Counted from the stretch's first letter, positions 49,766 to 59,643 are shown. The stretch: 64,000 nucleotides of DNA from SZUA-36 sp963774415 (GCA_963774415.1 CAVZEU010000001.1:868001-932000), one strand, 5' to 3'. Notes: a model not told the origin generated them from the letters alone. Translations and numbers: made by a program.

Positions 49766-51879
49766 TCCGTTCTCCCGCTCATCGCCTCGCCCAGCAGGTC
49801 TTCGCGGCCCTTACCGTAAAGCACGAAGGACCCGAACTGGTCCACCACGCAATCATAGCCGTCGCTGACCAGGATCGCGGTCGTCACCTGCTCGATCATC
49901 GCCGGGCCGCGCACCCGGTTGCCGAAACGCATCTGGTGCCCGTCATAGACCGGCACCGGCTGGAAGGCCTTGGCCGAGAATACGTACATGTCGCGTTCGC
50001 CCTTGAGCGCCGCGTCGACGTCCTCACCGGCCCAGGCCTGTTCCCTGAACTCCGGTTTTTGCGTGACGCCGATCGCCTGCAGGCGCACGTTGATCAGGTC
50101 GACACCGACCGCCTGGTCTTCCAGCGAGTAGCCGTACAGGCGGTTGTGCTCGGCGTGGAACGCGGCGTGAATGGACTTGCTGTCGCCCTGCTCGATCCAT
50201 TCGCGTTCGACCTCCACCGACACCTCGTGGTATTGCTTCTGGTAGCGGCAGTCGAGCTTGACCTTGAATTGCTGCCGCTCCCGCGGGATGCCCTCGTCGT
50301 GCAGCATGCGGGCGCCTTCTTCGATCATTTCGGTCACCAACGCTTGCAGGTCGGACCAGTCGAGCTTGCCCAGCCGCGCGAAATACGTACGCACGAAGTC
50401 GTGCTTCAAATCGCCCAGCAGCATGCCGACCGCGCAGAGGATGGAAGACTCGCGCGGCACGATCTGGAACGGCACCTGCAATTCCTCGCAGATCATGCAG
50501 GAATGCAGGGGCCCGGCGCCGCCGGCCACGACCATCGGGAATTCGCGCGGGTCGAAGCCGCGCTTGATGGTCACCTCGCGCACGCCCTGCGCCATGTTGT
50601 TGCAGGCCACCCGGTACATGCCGGCAGCCGCGCTTGCCACATCCATCCCGAGCGGCTCGGCGATATGTTCGCGGATCGCCGCCCGCGCCGCGTCGACATC
50701 GAGCTGCATCGAGCCGCCGGCGAAGTAATCCGGATTCAGGTATCCCAGGACGAGGTTGGCATCGGTGCAGGTCGGCAGCGTGCCGCCCTGGCCGTAACAG
50801 ACAGGCCCCGGCGTGGCTCCGGCGCTTTGCGGACCCATGCGCAGCAGGCCGCCTTCGTCGATCCAGCCGATAGAGCCGCCGCCGGCGCCGATCGTATGTA
50901 TCGCCAGCATCGGCAGCGCGATGCGGTGGCGGTCGATGACGCCGGCGTTGACCAGCACCGGGCTGCCGGTCACCAGCGCCGCTTCGAAGCTGGTTCCGCC
51001 CATGTCGACCACCAGGCAGTTGTCCTGGCCATGGGCGCGGGCGTAAACGAGGCCCGCCCCCGGCCCGGCCGCGGGGCCCGACAGCAACGTCAGCGCAGCG
51101 GTCCTGCGCGCGGTCTCGGGCGTCATGACCCCGCCATTGGACTGCATGATCAGGAGCAAGCCGTCGAAGCCGCTGCTGCCCAGGCGGCCGGTCAGTTGCT
51201 CGAGGTACTCGTTCAGGATCGGGCCAACGTATGAATTCAACACCGTGGTGCTGACGCGCTGGTAAAAGCGGATCGACGGCAACAGGTCGCTCGAGACCGT
51301 CAGGTAGGCGCCCGGCAGCCGCTCGCGCACCAGCGCCGCGGCCCGCTGTTCGTGTTCCGGGTTGACGAAGGCATTCATGAAACAGATGGAAACCGCCTCG
51401 ACGCCCTCGGCCTCGAACAACTCGATGGCCGCCTCGACATCGGCAACGCTGAGTTTTTCGACTTCGCTGCCGTCGCGCCGCAGGCGGCCGCCGACGCCGA
51501 CCCGCAAATAGCGCGGCACCAGTGGTTCGACATTGGTATAGCGGTTGTTGTACTGCTCTTCGCGGATACCGCGGCGCATCTCCAGCGCATCACGCACGCC
51601 GGCAGTCGTGATCAGGCCGGACTTGGCGCCGGTGCGCGTCAACGTGGCGTTGGTCGTAACCGTCGTGCCGTGCACGATCGTTTCGACCGAGCCGAGCAAT
51701 TGCCGCAGACTCAGCGCCGGTTCTTGACTGGCGGCGATCTCGGTCAGGCCGTTGATCACCCCCACGGCCGGATCGTCCGGTGTGGACAGGACCTTGAAGA
51801 TTTCCGGCTCGCGGTCTTCCCAGGCCACGAGGAAGTCGGTAAAGGTCCCGCCGACGTCAATTCCAATTTTCAACCCCAT
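49762..51879 (-). CDS. hyuA: Hydantoinase A/oxoprolinase-family ATP-binding subunit
   Basis: 705 residues. IGIDVGGTFTDFLVAW at the N-terminus and VVDMGGTSFEAALV near residue 290 are the two phosphate loops of the ASKHA fold; HGTTVTTNATL and GAGGGSIGWIDEGG are HyuA signatures. It phosphorylates the substrate or bicarbonate so that HyuB can act. The ATG at 51879 lies 2 bases after the synthetase stop; an in-frame ORF reaching to 52122 lies inside that gene and is Gly/Arg low complexity. Confidence 0.91.
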   Translation of the reverse strand: MGLKIGIDVGGTFTDFLVAWEDREPEIFKVLSTPDDPAVGVINGLTEIAASQEPALSLRQLLGSVETIVHGTTVTTNATLTRTGAKSGLITTAGVRDALEMRRGIREEQYNNRYTNVEPLVPRYLRVGVGGRLRRDGSEVEKLSVADVEAAIELFEAEGVEAVSICFMNAFVNPEHEQRAAALVRERLPGAYLTVSSDLLPSIRFYQRVSTTVLNSYVGPILNEYLEQLTGRLGSSGFDGLLLIMQSNGGVMTPETARRTAALTLLSGPAAGPGAGLVYARAHGQDNCLVVDMGGTSFEAALVTGSPVLVNAGVIDRHRIALPMLAIHTIGAGGGSIGWIDEGGLLRMGPQSAGATPGPVCYGQGGTLPTCTDANLVLGYLNPDYFAGGSMQLDVDAARAAIREHIAEPLGMDVASAAAGMYRVACNNMAQGVREVTIKRGFDPREFPMVVAGGAGPLHSCMICEELQVPFQIVPRESSILCAVGMLLGDLKHDFVRTYFARLGKLDWSDLQALVTEMIEEGARMLHDEGIPRERQQFKVKLDCRYQKQYHEVSVEVEREWIEQGDSKSIHAAFHAEHNRLYGYSLEDQAVGVDLINVRLQAIGVTQKPEFREQAWAGEDVDAALKGERDMYVFSAKAFQPVPVYDGHQMRFGNRVRGPAMIEQVTTAILVSDGYDCVVDQFGSFVLYGKGREDLLGEAMSGRTE

Positions 51880-51881
51880 GC

Positions 51882-53450
51882 TCACGAGCCCCGCGGTTGT
51901 GAAGTTTGATCTTGCGGCAAGACGGACTCCCTGGCCACCAGGCGGCGCACCTCGTCCTTGACCACCTTGCCCATGACGTTGCGCGGCAGGCGCTCGACCG
52001 TCAACACTTCCCGCGGACAGGAGAAGTGTGCGATGCGGCCGTCGCAGAACGTCCGGATGGCGCCCGCGTCCACGGTAAATCCCGGCTCCGCCACGACCAC
52101 GGCGACGACGACCTCGCCCCAATAGTCATCCGCACGGCCGACCACGGCAACCTCCCTGACGCCTTCCATCAGCGTCAACAGGTTTTCGACCTGGGCCGGA
52201 TAGACGTTTTCGCCGCCGGAAATGATCATGTCCTTGAGGCGCTCGTCGACATAGAGAAAGCCTTCCGCGTCGAAGTGGCCGATGTCGCCGGTATGAAACC
52301 AGTCATCCGGCCCGAATGCCTCGCGCGTGGCCCTGTCGTCCCGCCAGTAGCCGAGCATCACGTTGGGGCCCCGCACCAGGATTTCGCCGCTCTTTCCCGC
52401 CGCCATCTCGGCGCCGTCGGCGTCGACGATGCGAATTTCGCAATGCTTGGCCACGACGCCGGTGGACGCGGGTTTGCGCGCCGCCTCGTCCGGCGGCGTG
52501 TAGGCCGCGATCGGGCAGGTCTCGGTGGAGCCATAGACCTGCACCAACGGCACGCCCCATTCGCACACCCGTGCCACCAGGCTGCCGGGCACGATGGTCG
52601 ATCCGATGGCAATCATGCGCAAGCGGTCGGGCTTGCCCCGGGACCAGCGTTCGTCCGCCATCAGCGCGAGCATAACGGTTGGCACGACCAGCGTCAGCGT
52701 CACGTCGAAGGCGGCCAGCGCCCGGTAACAGGCATCGACGTCGAACTGGGGCAGGATGACCACGGTCGCTCCGGCAAAAAGGGCCGGCAGCGTCTGGATA
52801 TTGAGACCGCCGACGTGGAACATCGGCAGCAGCGTCAGCACCGTGTCTGCCGGGTCCATGCCGTGCATGTCGATCGAATTGAGTGCGTTCCAGTAGAGCG
52901 CTTTCTTGCTCAGCAAGGCGCCTTTTGCCATCCCTGTGGTGCCCGATGTGTAACACAGCAGTACACCGTCGTCCTCGTCTGCGCGCTCGGCCACGATCGG
53001 CACGGCCGATTGCCTGGCCTGCGCTGCGAGTGTCCGCAAGGAGGTCCAGCCGCCAACCGCATCCCCCAGGCACACGACCTGGAGCGGGCCGGCCTCAGCG
53101 GCGATGTTCTGCGCGTAGCCGGTGTACTCGTCGCCGACAAACAGCACCTTCGGTGCGGCGTGCCGCAAAAGCTGTAGGTGTTCGGGCGCGGCCAGGCGCC
53201 AGTTCAGCGGCAGGAATACCGCACCGGTGCGCGCACACGCGAACAGCAGCGCAACCAGTTCCGGCGAGTTGTAGCCCAGGTAGGCCACGCGGTCGCCCGC
53301 CTCCACGCCCAGAACTTCGCGCAGAACGCGGGCGTAGCTGTCGATGCGGTCGGCCAGGTCCGCGTAGGTCAACACCTCGCCGGCAAAAACGAGGGCGGGT
53401 TTTCCCGGGGTTCGGTCCGCGTGATGCCTGATCCAGTTCGATAAATCCAT
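51882..53450 (-). CDS. AMP-forming acyl-CoA synthetase
   Basis: 522 residues, medium-chain/aryl type. LLCYTSGTTGMAKGALLSK (A3), QVYGSTETCPIAAYTP (A5), DWFHTGDIGHFDAEGFLYVD (A7), RLKDMIISGGENVYP (A8) and the A10 Lys in PRNVMGKVVKDEVR are all present. First gene of the minus-strand operon, so it probably activates the pathway acid or the product of HyuAB. Substrate unknown. Confidence 0.9.
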   Translation of the reverse strand: MDLSNWIRHHADRTPGKPALVFAGEVLTYADLADRIDSYARVLREVLGVEAGDRVAYLGYNSPELVALLFACARTGAVFLPLNWRLAAPEHLQLLRHAAPKVLFVGDEYTGYAQNIAAEAGPLQVVCLGDAVGGWTSLRTLAAQARQSAVPIVAERADEDDGVLLCYTSGTTGMAKGALLSKKALYWNALNSIDMHGMDPADTVLTLLPMFHVGGLNIQTLPALFAGATVVILPQFDVDACYRALAAFDVTLTLVVPTVMLALMADERWSRGKPDRLRMIAIGSTIVPGSLVARVCEWGVPLVQVYGSTETCPIAAYTPPDEAARKPASTGVVAKHCEIRIVDADGAEMAAGKSGEILVRGPNVMLGYWRDDRATREAFGPDDWFHTGDIGHFDAEGFLYVDERLKDMIISGGENVYPAQVENLLTLMEGVREVAVVGRADDYWGEVVVAVVVAEPGFTVDAGAIRTFCDGRIAHFSCPREVLTVERLPRNVMGKVVKDEVRRLVARESVLPQDQTSQPRGS

Positions 53451-53644
53451 GGTTAGTCGCTACGGTCGGCCAAACAGCAACGGTCGCCGGCCGCTTTCAT
53501 CGGTGCTGGAGATGGGACGGAACTGAGCAGCATGGGTGCATTGTCTCATATCGTCGCGAGTTTCCCGTTGCGCCGGGCCCGCCGGGTTCTGAAAATATCC
53601 AGCCAAAGCTGACATAGCGCAATGTTGGCTTTTCGTTGATCCAT
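53451..53644. other. Divergent upstream region, operon side
   Basis: The gap between the synthetase and thiolase genes is 414 bases. This half holds the presumed minus-strand promoter of the large operon, but I could not identify its elements with confidence. No gene is visible. Confidence 0.35.
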
Positions 53645-53668
53645 TATAATATTAGTTTAATCTTAAAC
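53645..53668 (+). promoter_or_regulatory. -10 element and adjoining palindrome upstream of thiolase
   Basis: TATAAT at 53645-53650 on the plus strand is a perfect -10. Five bases later GTTTAATCTTAAAC (53655-53668) is a perfect dyad around TC, lying over the expected transcript start, where a repressor would block. The surrounding 53640-53710 is unusually AT-rich. The operator may also serve the divergent operon. Confidence 0.45.
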
Positions 53669-53728
53669 GGTATTTAAGTACTATATTACCACAATAGCCG
53701 TCAAATCAAATCGAATGGAGCAATCATC

Positions 53729-53863
53729 ATGAATGCAAGAAGCCGCCTCGATACCCCCCTCGCTGCGCTGGCCCGCGGGTCCCGCAGACCCTGCTGCCGT
53801 GACCCGTACGCCACCGGGCGCGCGAACCGACCGACCGACCACATGACTCGCGGAGGATATTGA
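53729..53863 (+). CDS. Possible 44-residue leader ORF
   Basis: ATG at 53729 with GGAG eight bases upstream; the frame ends at TGA one base before the thiolase ATG. The peptide is Arg-rich with no recognisable domain. Its placement would couple it to the thiolase, but GC-rich chance ORFs of this length are common. Low confidence. Confidence 0.25.
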   Translation: MNARSRLDTPLAALARGSRRPCCRDPYATGRANRPTDHMTRGGY

Positions 53864-53864
53864 G

Positions 53865-55064
53865 ATGGCTTCCAGTTATATTCCTTATGGCGCCTATTGG
53901 AGCAGCCCCTTCTGCCGCTGGCAGGGTAGCCTGCAGCACCTGAACAGCGTCGAATTCGCAGCCCACCTGACACGCAATGCACTGGCGGCGCGCGGCATCG
54001 CCCCGGATACGTTTGACAGCGGTGTGCTCGGGATGACCGTGCCGCAGCAGTATTCGTTCTACGGTCTGCCCTGGCTCAGCGGCATGGCCGGTGCGGGGGG
54101 CATCGGCGGCACCACCGTCAGCCAGGCCTGCGCCACCAGCGCCCGTGTTCTTTCGGTCGCGGCGCAGGAAGTCCAGACCGGCGCGGCCGCGTGCGTCCTG
54201 GCGGTTGCCACCGACCGTCTTTCCAACGGCCCGCACCTGTATTACCCGCGCCCCGGCGCGCCCGGCGGCATCGGCGCCCACGAGGACTGGGTGCCCGACA
54301 ACATGGCGCTGGACCCTTACGGCCGCACCGACATGACCCAGACGGCCGAAAACTGTGCCGCCAAGTGGAACGTTTCCACGGCGCAGCAGCACGACGTCGT
54401 GCTGCGGCGGCTGGAACAGTACCAGCAGGCGCTGGCCGACGACTCGGCTTTCCTGAAGCGGTTCATGACACTGCCCTTCGAGGTGCCGGACGCGCGCTAC
54501 CGGAAGACCGTATGCGAACTCGACGGTGACGAGGGCATATTCCCGAGCACGGCGGAAGGGCTGGCCAAACTCAAACCGGTCAAGGAAGGCGGAACCATTA
54601 CCTTCGGCGGCCAGACCCATCCGGCGGACGGCGCGGCCGGCATGGTCGTGACGAACGAAGCCCGGGCGAAGGAGTTGTCGGCCGACCCGGCGATCAGCAT
54701 ACGGGTCGTTTCTTTCGGGCAGGCCCGGGTGGAAAAAAGCTACATGCCCGCGGCGACGATACCGGCGTCGATGCAGGCGCTGGAACGCGCCGGCATTTCC
54801 ATTGGAGACGTCAAGGCGATCAAGTCGCACAACCCGTTCGCGGTCAATGACATCGTCTTCGCGCAGGAGACCGGCGCGGACCTCGCGACGATGAACAACT
54901 ACGGTTGCTCGCTGATCTGGGGCCATCCGCAGGGTCCCACCGGCATGCGCTCGATTATCGAACTGATCGAGGAACTGGCCATCGTCGGCGGCGGCTGGGG
55001 TCTGTTCGAGGGCTGCGCCGCCGGCGACACCTCGATGGCGGTCGTGATCAAGGTCGGGGACTGA
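53865..55064 (+). CDS. Thiolase-family acetyl-CoA acyltransferase
   Basis: 399 residues. Catalytic Cys89 in VSQACATSAR, the His in IKSHNPFAVND (NEAF-like loop), GHPQGPTG and the second Cys in GCAAGDTSMA. The sequence is divergent from FadA/AtoB, closer to thiolase-like proteins of catabolic clusters. GGAGG lies eight bases before the ATG. Divergent from the acyl-CoA synthetase operon, it would cleave the final 3-oxoacyl-CoA; that role is inferred. Confidence 0.85.
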   Translation: MASSYIPYGAYWSSPFCRWQGSLQHLNSVEFAAHLTRNALAARGIAPDTFDSGVLGMTVPQQYSFYGLPWLSGMAGAGGIGGTTVSQACATSARVLSVAAQEVQTGAAACVLAVATDRLSNGPHLYYPRPGAPGGIGAHEDWVPDNMALDPYGRTDMTQTAENCAAKWNVSTAQQHDVVLRRLEQYQQALADDSAFLKRFMTLPFEVPDARYRKTVCELDGDEGIFPSTAEGLAKLKPVKEGGTITFGGQTHPADGAAGMVVTNEARAKELSADPAISIRVVSFGQARVEKSYMPAATIPASMQALERAGISIGDVKAIKSHNPFAVNDIVFAQETGADLATMNNYGCSLIWGHPQGPTGMRSIIELIEELAIVGGGWGLFEGCAAGDTSMAVVIKVGD

Positions 55065-55089
55065 CGCCGCGGGGTCTTCCCGCCGCCAC

Positions 55090-55112
55090 GCCCGCCCCGC
55101 AATGGGGCGGGC
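55090..55112. terminator. GC hairpin after thiolase
   Basis: Perfect stem GCCCGCCCC/GGGGCGGGC with 5-base loop, 25 bases after the thiolase stop. No T-tract follows, so termination is probable but not certain. Confidence 0.45.
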
Positions 55113-55286
55113 ATGGGAACGCGCCCACCGCCAGGCGGCACCCGAACACGAGCGCTTGACCCCATTCCCCGGGGGTTGCATTTACGGCGGCCATATTCCA
55201 AATCGTTATATCTTTATGCAAACTACTTCGTTCCCCGCTGGCGCTTCGTGGCCTAAAGTCGATGCTGGTTTAAACGGTATGACGCG

Positions 55287-57095
55287 ATGCTCAGCGCTCT
55301 TCGATCGGACAATTCGCCGTTCAGCGAACAGGAAATCAAACAACTGCAAGGCAGCCTCGACGCGCTCGACCCACTGCAATCGCTGTGGCTGAGCGGCTAC
55401 CTGGCCGGCAGCCTCGCAGCCACCGACACCGCGCCTGCGGCCGTAGACCCGGTCCCGCAGTCGCAGCCTCGCGCGGCGCCCGCGCTGACCATTCTGTACG
55501 GATCGGAAACCGGTAACGGCGAAACCATCGCACAGTCACTGGCACTCGACGCCGGGCAGCAAGGCATCGCCGTTCAGGTACAGTCGCTGGCGGATTTCAG
55601 ACCGGCCCGCCTGCGCAAACTGGAGCACGCCGCTTTTGTCATCAGCACCCACGGCGAGGGTGAACCGCCCGAGGACGCGGTGGAACTGTTCGAATTTCTC
55701 GGCGCGGAAAACGCCGGGGCCCTGGACAGCCTCAACTACCGCATCCTGGCGCTAGGCGATCGCAGTTACGCGCATTTCTGCGAGGCGGGAAGGCAACTCG
55801 AAGAACAATTGCAACGCCTGGGTGCAAGACCGTTCGGCGAGCGGCTGGACTGCGATGTCGACTTCCAGGCGCGCGCGGACGGCTGGTCGCGCGAAATCAT
55901 CGAATTTGCACAGCAAAACCTCGCGGCTCAGCGCCCGGAATCCAGCCCGTCGCGCCTGAGCGTGGTTCCCAGCCAGCCGCTTTGGGACCGGCACAACCCC
56001 TGCCCGGCCACGGTTCGACGCCTGCGGCGGATTACCGGACAGGACTCGCCCAAGGAAGTCTGCCACATCGAGCTTACGCTCGAAAATGCGGGACTCGAAT
56101 ACGAACCCGGGGATTCGCTCGGCGTCTGGGCCGCCAATGACCCGGAAGCGGTCGACCAACTCCTGCAGCGCCTCGGCCTGGCTGCGGCCACGCCGGTCGA
56201 AGTGGGCGGCAAGTCGTTGAGCCTCGGCGAGGCGCTCGAGCGGCAATTGGAAATCACGCGCCTCAGCGTCGACACCGTGCTGCAACTGGCCGACGCGGGC
56301 CGCCAGGAACAGCTGCGGACGCGCTTTGCGGGCATGCCGGCCTCGCAGCAACAGGCGTTCATGGAACAGCGCCAGGTGCTGGATCTGGTGGAAGAATTCC
56401 CGCTCGACATCGACGCCCGTGCACTGGCCGGGTCACTCAGACCATTGAGCCCCAGGTCCTATTCCATCGCCTCGAGCCGGCTACTGGCGGACGACGAAGT
56501 CCACCTCACGGTCGCCACCGTCAGCAGCAATGCGATCGGTGTCGAACGCGTTGGTGCGGCCAGCGGCTACCTCAACCGGCGACTCCAGCCGGGCGCCGAA
56601 GTGCGTGTCTTCGTCGAGCCCAACCGGCGCTTCCGCTTGCCGCAGAACCGCGAAATACCCCTCGTCATGATCGCGGCGGGCACCGGCATCGCCCCTTTCC
56701 GCGCCTTCATGCAGCAACTCGATTACGCAGATGCGCGGCCCGAGACCTGGCTGATCTTCGGAAATCCCCGGCGCCGGACCGACTTTCTCTACCAGCGCGA
56801 GTGGCTCGCCTGGCGCGAGTCCGGCCTGGTCAGCCGTATCGATGCCGCCTGGTCGCGGGACCAGGCGGAAAAAAGGTACGTCCAGCATATCGTTCGTGAG
56901 CAGGCCGAAAGGCTGGAACGCTGGCTCTCGCGCGGCGCCCATCTGTACCTGTGCGGGTCACTGGCCATGGGCAAGGCCGTCATGGCCGCCCTCGAGGAAG
57001 GTCTGGCCGAGCAGCGGCAGGTCGATCTCACCGCCGCCGCGGACAGCATCAAGGACCTGCGCCGCGCGGGCCGCATCCAGAAGGATCTTTACTGA
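55287..57095 (+). CDS. cysJ: Sulfite reductase [NADPH] flavoprotein alpha subunit
   Basis: 602 residues. FMN flavodoxin domain from LTILYGSETGNGETIAQSL (about residue 68), then the FAD domain with PRSYSIASS and the NADPH domain with MIAAGTGIAPFRAFMQ and the C-terminal RIQKDLY typical of CysJ. It passes electrons from NADPH to CysI. The 222 bases upstream include an AT-rich stretch (55185-55235) likely to hold a CysB-controlled promoter. cysI starts in its stop codon (TGATG). Confidence 0.95.
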   Translation: MLSALRSDNSPFSEQEIKQLQGSLDALDPLQSLWLSGYLAGSLAATDTAPAAVDPVPQSQPRAAPALTILYGSETGNGETIAQSLALDAGQQGIAVQVQSLADFRPARLRKLEHAAFVISTHGEGEPPEDAVELFEFLGAENAGALDSLNYRILALGDRSYAHFCEAGRQLEEQLQRLGARPFGERLDCDVDFQARADGWSREIIEFAQQNLAAQRPESSPSRLSVVPSQPLWDRHNPCPATVRRLRRITGQDSPKEVCHIELTLENAGLEYEPGDSLGVWAANDPEAVDQLLQRLGLAAATPVEVGGKSLSLGEALERQLEITRLSVDTVLQLADAGRQEQLRTRFAGMPASQQQAFMEQRQVLDLVEEFPLDIDARALAGSLRPLSPRSYSIASSRLLADDEVHLTVATVSSNAIGVERVGAASGYLNRRLQPGAEVRVFVEPNRRFRLPQNREIPLVMIAAGTGIAPFRAFMQQLDYADARPETWLIFGNPRRRTDFLYQREWLAWRESGLVSRIDAAWSRDQAEKRYVQHIVREQAERLERWLSRGAHLYLCGSLAMGKAVMAALEEGLAEQRQVDLTAAADSIKDLRRAGRIQKDLY

Positions 57096-58783
57096 TGTCC
57101 ACGGGCAAAACGACGGCAGCGCCGCCCAGCGCGGTCGAGGCGATCAAGGCGGCCAGCAATTACCTGCGCGGCACGCTCAAGCAAAGCCTCGACGACAGCG
57201 CCACCGGGTCGATCGCGGACGACGACACGCAACTGAGCAAATTCCACGGCGTCTACCAGCAGGACGACCGCGACATCCGGGACGAACGCCGACGACATAT
57301 GCTCGAACCCGACCACAGCTTCATGATCCGCGCGCGTGTCCCCGGCGGTGTCTGCACGCCGGATCAATGGCTGGCGCTCGACCGGATCGCGACGACCTGG
57401 GCCAACCACAGCCTGCGCCTGACGACCCGGCAGGCGTTTCAGTTCCACGGCGTGATGAAAGGCGACCTCAAGGCCAGCATCCAGGCAATCAATGCGGCCC
57501 TGCTCGATACGCTGGCAGCCTGCGGCGACGTCAACCGCAACGTAATGTGCTGCCCGCTGCCGGAATTGTCCCGGCTGCACCGGCAGGTTTACCGCGCCGC
57601 TGCGGCTCTGAGTGAATACCTGACGCCGAGGACCAGCGCCTACCACGAAATCTGGCTGGACCGGAAGAAGGTCGCCGGCGGCACCGACAGCGAACCGATT
57701 TACGGTGCGACCTACCTGCCGCGCAAGTTCAAGATCGCGTTCGCGATCCCGCCGACCAACGATGTCGACGTGCTGGCCAATGACCTGGGGTTCATCGCCA
57801 CCGCCGAGGACGGTGAACTGACAGGCTTCGATGTCACCGTGGGCGGCGGCATGGGCGCCACCCACGGCAACCCCGCGACCTTTCCGCGGCTGGCCGATGT
57901 GCTCGGCTGGTGCAAACCGGAACAGGTCAAGGACGTGAGCCGCGCCATCGTCACGATCCAGCGGGATTTCGGCGACCGTTCGGAGCGCAAGCACGCGCGC
58001 TTCAAGTACACGCTGGCCGAGCACGGCCTCGAGTGGCTGTCCGCTGAACTGGGGCAGCGCCTGGGATACAGCCTCGACGCGCCCCGGCCCTTCGAGTTTT
58101 CCCACAATGGCGACCGCTACGGCTGGCAGAAAACCGATGACGGCAACTGGCACCTGCTTTTGTACATCGAAAATGGCCGCATCGCGGACCGTCCCACGGC
58201 CGGGCAACTGACCGGGTTGCGCGAAATCGCGCAACTGCACCGCGGCGATTTCCGCCTGACACCGAACCAGAACCTCGTGATCGCCAATGTCGATGCCAGC
58301 CAGAAACAGGCCATCGAGCGCCTGGTTGCAAGCCACGGCCTCGATGGTTATCGAACGCATTCGCCGCTGCGGTTGCATGCGATGGCGTGCGTGGCGCTGC
58401 CAACGTGTTCCCTGGCCATGGCCGAAGCCGAGCGTTACCTGCCCGACCTGACCGGCCGGATCGAGGCGCTGCTGTCGCAGCACGGCTTGCAGGATCAGGC
58501 CATCACGCTGCGGATGACTGGCTGCCCGAACGGCTGCGCCCGCCCCTACCTGGCGGAGATCGGCCTGGTCGGCAAGGCGCCGGGGCGCTACAACTTGCAC
58601 CTGGGCGCCGCTTTCGACGGCACCCGTCTGAACACGCTGGTCAAGGAAAACATCGACGAGGCCGAAATCCTGACGAGCCTGGACTCGGTGTTCGCCGACT
58701 ACAAGTCCGGGCGCCGCGAAGGCGAGCGCTTCGGCGACTTCCTGGCGCGCACCCGCGCGGACCAGCCGGGACGCGGGCAGTGA
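57095..58783 (+). CDS. cysI: Sulfite reductase hemoprotein beta subunit
   Basis: 562 residues. Reduces sulfite to sulfide with six electrons at a coupled siroheme/[4Fe-4S] centre. The four cluster ligands are visible as ACVALPTC (Cys-x5-Cys) and GCPNGC (Cys-x3-Cys). Also GVCTPDQWLALD and RLTTRQAFQFHGV. Length is normal. Coupled to cysJ. Confidence 0.96.
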   Translation: MSTGKTTAAPPSAVEAIKAASNYLRGTLKQSLDDSATGSIADDDTQLSKFHGVYQQDDRDIRDERRRHMLEPDHSFMIRARVPGGVCTPDQWLALDRIATTWANHSLRLTTRQAFQFHGVMKGDLKASIQAINAALLDTLAACGDVNRNVMCCPLPELSRLHRQVYRAAAALSEYLTPRTSAYHEIWLDRKKVAGGTDSEPIYGATYLPRKFKIAFAIPPTNDVDVLANDLGFIATAEDGELTGFDVTVGGGMGATHGNPATFPRLADVLGWCKPEQVKDVSRAIVTIQRDFGDRSERKHARFKYTLAEHGLEWLSAELGQRLGYSLDAPRPFEFSHNGDRYGWQKTDDGNWHLLLYIENGRIADRPTAGQLTGLREIAQLHRGDFRLTPNQNLVIANVDASQKQAIERLVASHGLDGYRTHSPLRLHAMACVALPTCSLAMAEAERYLPDLTGRIEALLSQHGLQDQAITLRMTGCPNGCARPYLAEIGLVGKAPGRYNLHLGAAFDGTRLNTLVKENIDEAEILTSLDSVFADYKSGRREGERFGDFLARTRADQPGRGQ

Positions 58784-58784
58784 C

Positions 58785-59564
58785 GTGCCCGTGACCGCCC
58801 TGAAACTATGCGTCCCCAGGCCGGGGCAGCTCTGGTCGGCGGCACAATTGGCTGCGGTCACGCCGTGCCTGGAAAAGCTGCCCGCAGACGAGCGCATCGC
58901 TTGGGCGCTCGAATACCTGCCGCCGAACCACATCCTCACATCCAGTTTTGGCGCCCAGGCCGCGGTCATGCTGCACCTGGTCACGCGGCAACGACCGGAT
59001 ATCCCGGTGGTGCTCATCGACACCGGCTACCTTTTTCCCGAAACCTATCGCTTCGCGGACGAGTTGAGCCAGCGCCTGTCGCTGGACCTCAGGGTTTTCC
59101 GCCCGGAACTGTCGCCCGCCTGGCAGGAATCGCGCTTCGGCCGCCTGTGGGAACAGGGGCTGGACGGTATCTCCCGGTACAACCAGATCAACAAGGTCGA
59201 ACCGATGGCACGGGCGCTGGAGAGCCTGGATACCGGCACCTGGCTCAGCGGTTTGCGGCGCAGCCAGTCACGCAGCCGTAACCACATTGATGTCCTCCAG
59301 GCCCACGGCGAGGTGGTCAAGGTCCACCCGCTGGCCGATTGGACGGACCGCGATATCCACGCCTATCTAAAAAGCCATGATCTGCCCTACCACCCGCTCT
59401 GGGAACAGGGCTACGTCTCGATCGGCGACACGCATACCAGCCAACCGCTGGGCGCGGTTGAAAACGAAGACGAGACACGCTTTTTCGGGCTCGTGCGGGA
59501 ATGCGGAATCCACGAACCGGAAAGGTTTGCGCGGTTGGGGGAAGCCGGCAACAGCCGTCCCTGA
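58785..59564 (+). CDS. cysH: Phosphoadenosine phosphosulfate reductase
   Basis: 259 residues. Reduces PAPS to sulfite using thioredoxin or glutaredoxin. PP-loop-like TSSFGAQAAVMLHLV, LIDTGYLFPETYRFADEL, SGLRRSQSRSR, and the catalytic Cys in ECGIHEPER near the C-terminus. The paired CC motifs that hold an Fe-S cluster in APS reductases are missing, so it is the PAPS type, consistent with the APS kinase domain of cysNC. GTG start at 58785, one base after the cysI stop. Confidence 0.94.
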   Translation: MPVTALKLCVPRPGQLWSAAQLAAVTPCLEKLPADERIAWALEYLPPNHILTSSFGAQAAVMLHLVTRQRPDIPVVLIDTGYLFPETYRFADELSQRLSLDLRVFRPELSPAWQESRFGRLWEQGLDGISRYNQINKVEPMARALESLDTGTWLSGLRRSQSRSRNHIDVLQAHGEVVKVHPLADWTDRDIHAYLKSHDLPYHPLWEQGYVSIGDTHTSQPLGAVENEDETRFFGLVRECGIHEPERFARLGEAGNSRP

Positions 59565-59643
59565 TCGCCGGGCAACTGAGCCGGGCCCGTTGTGAACGCG
59601 GCCATGGTCAGCCGGCGTCGATCATGCCGACACCGTGGTCGCG

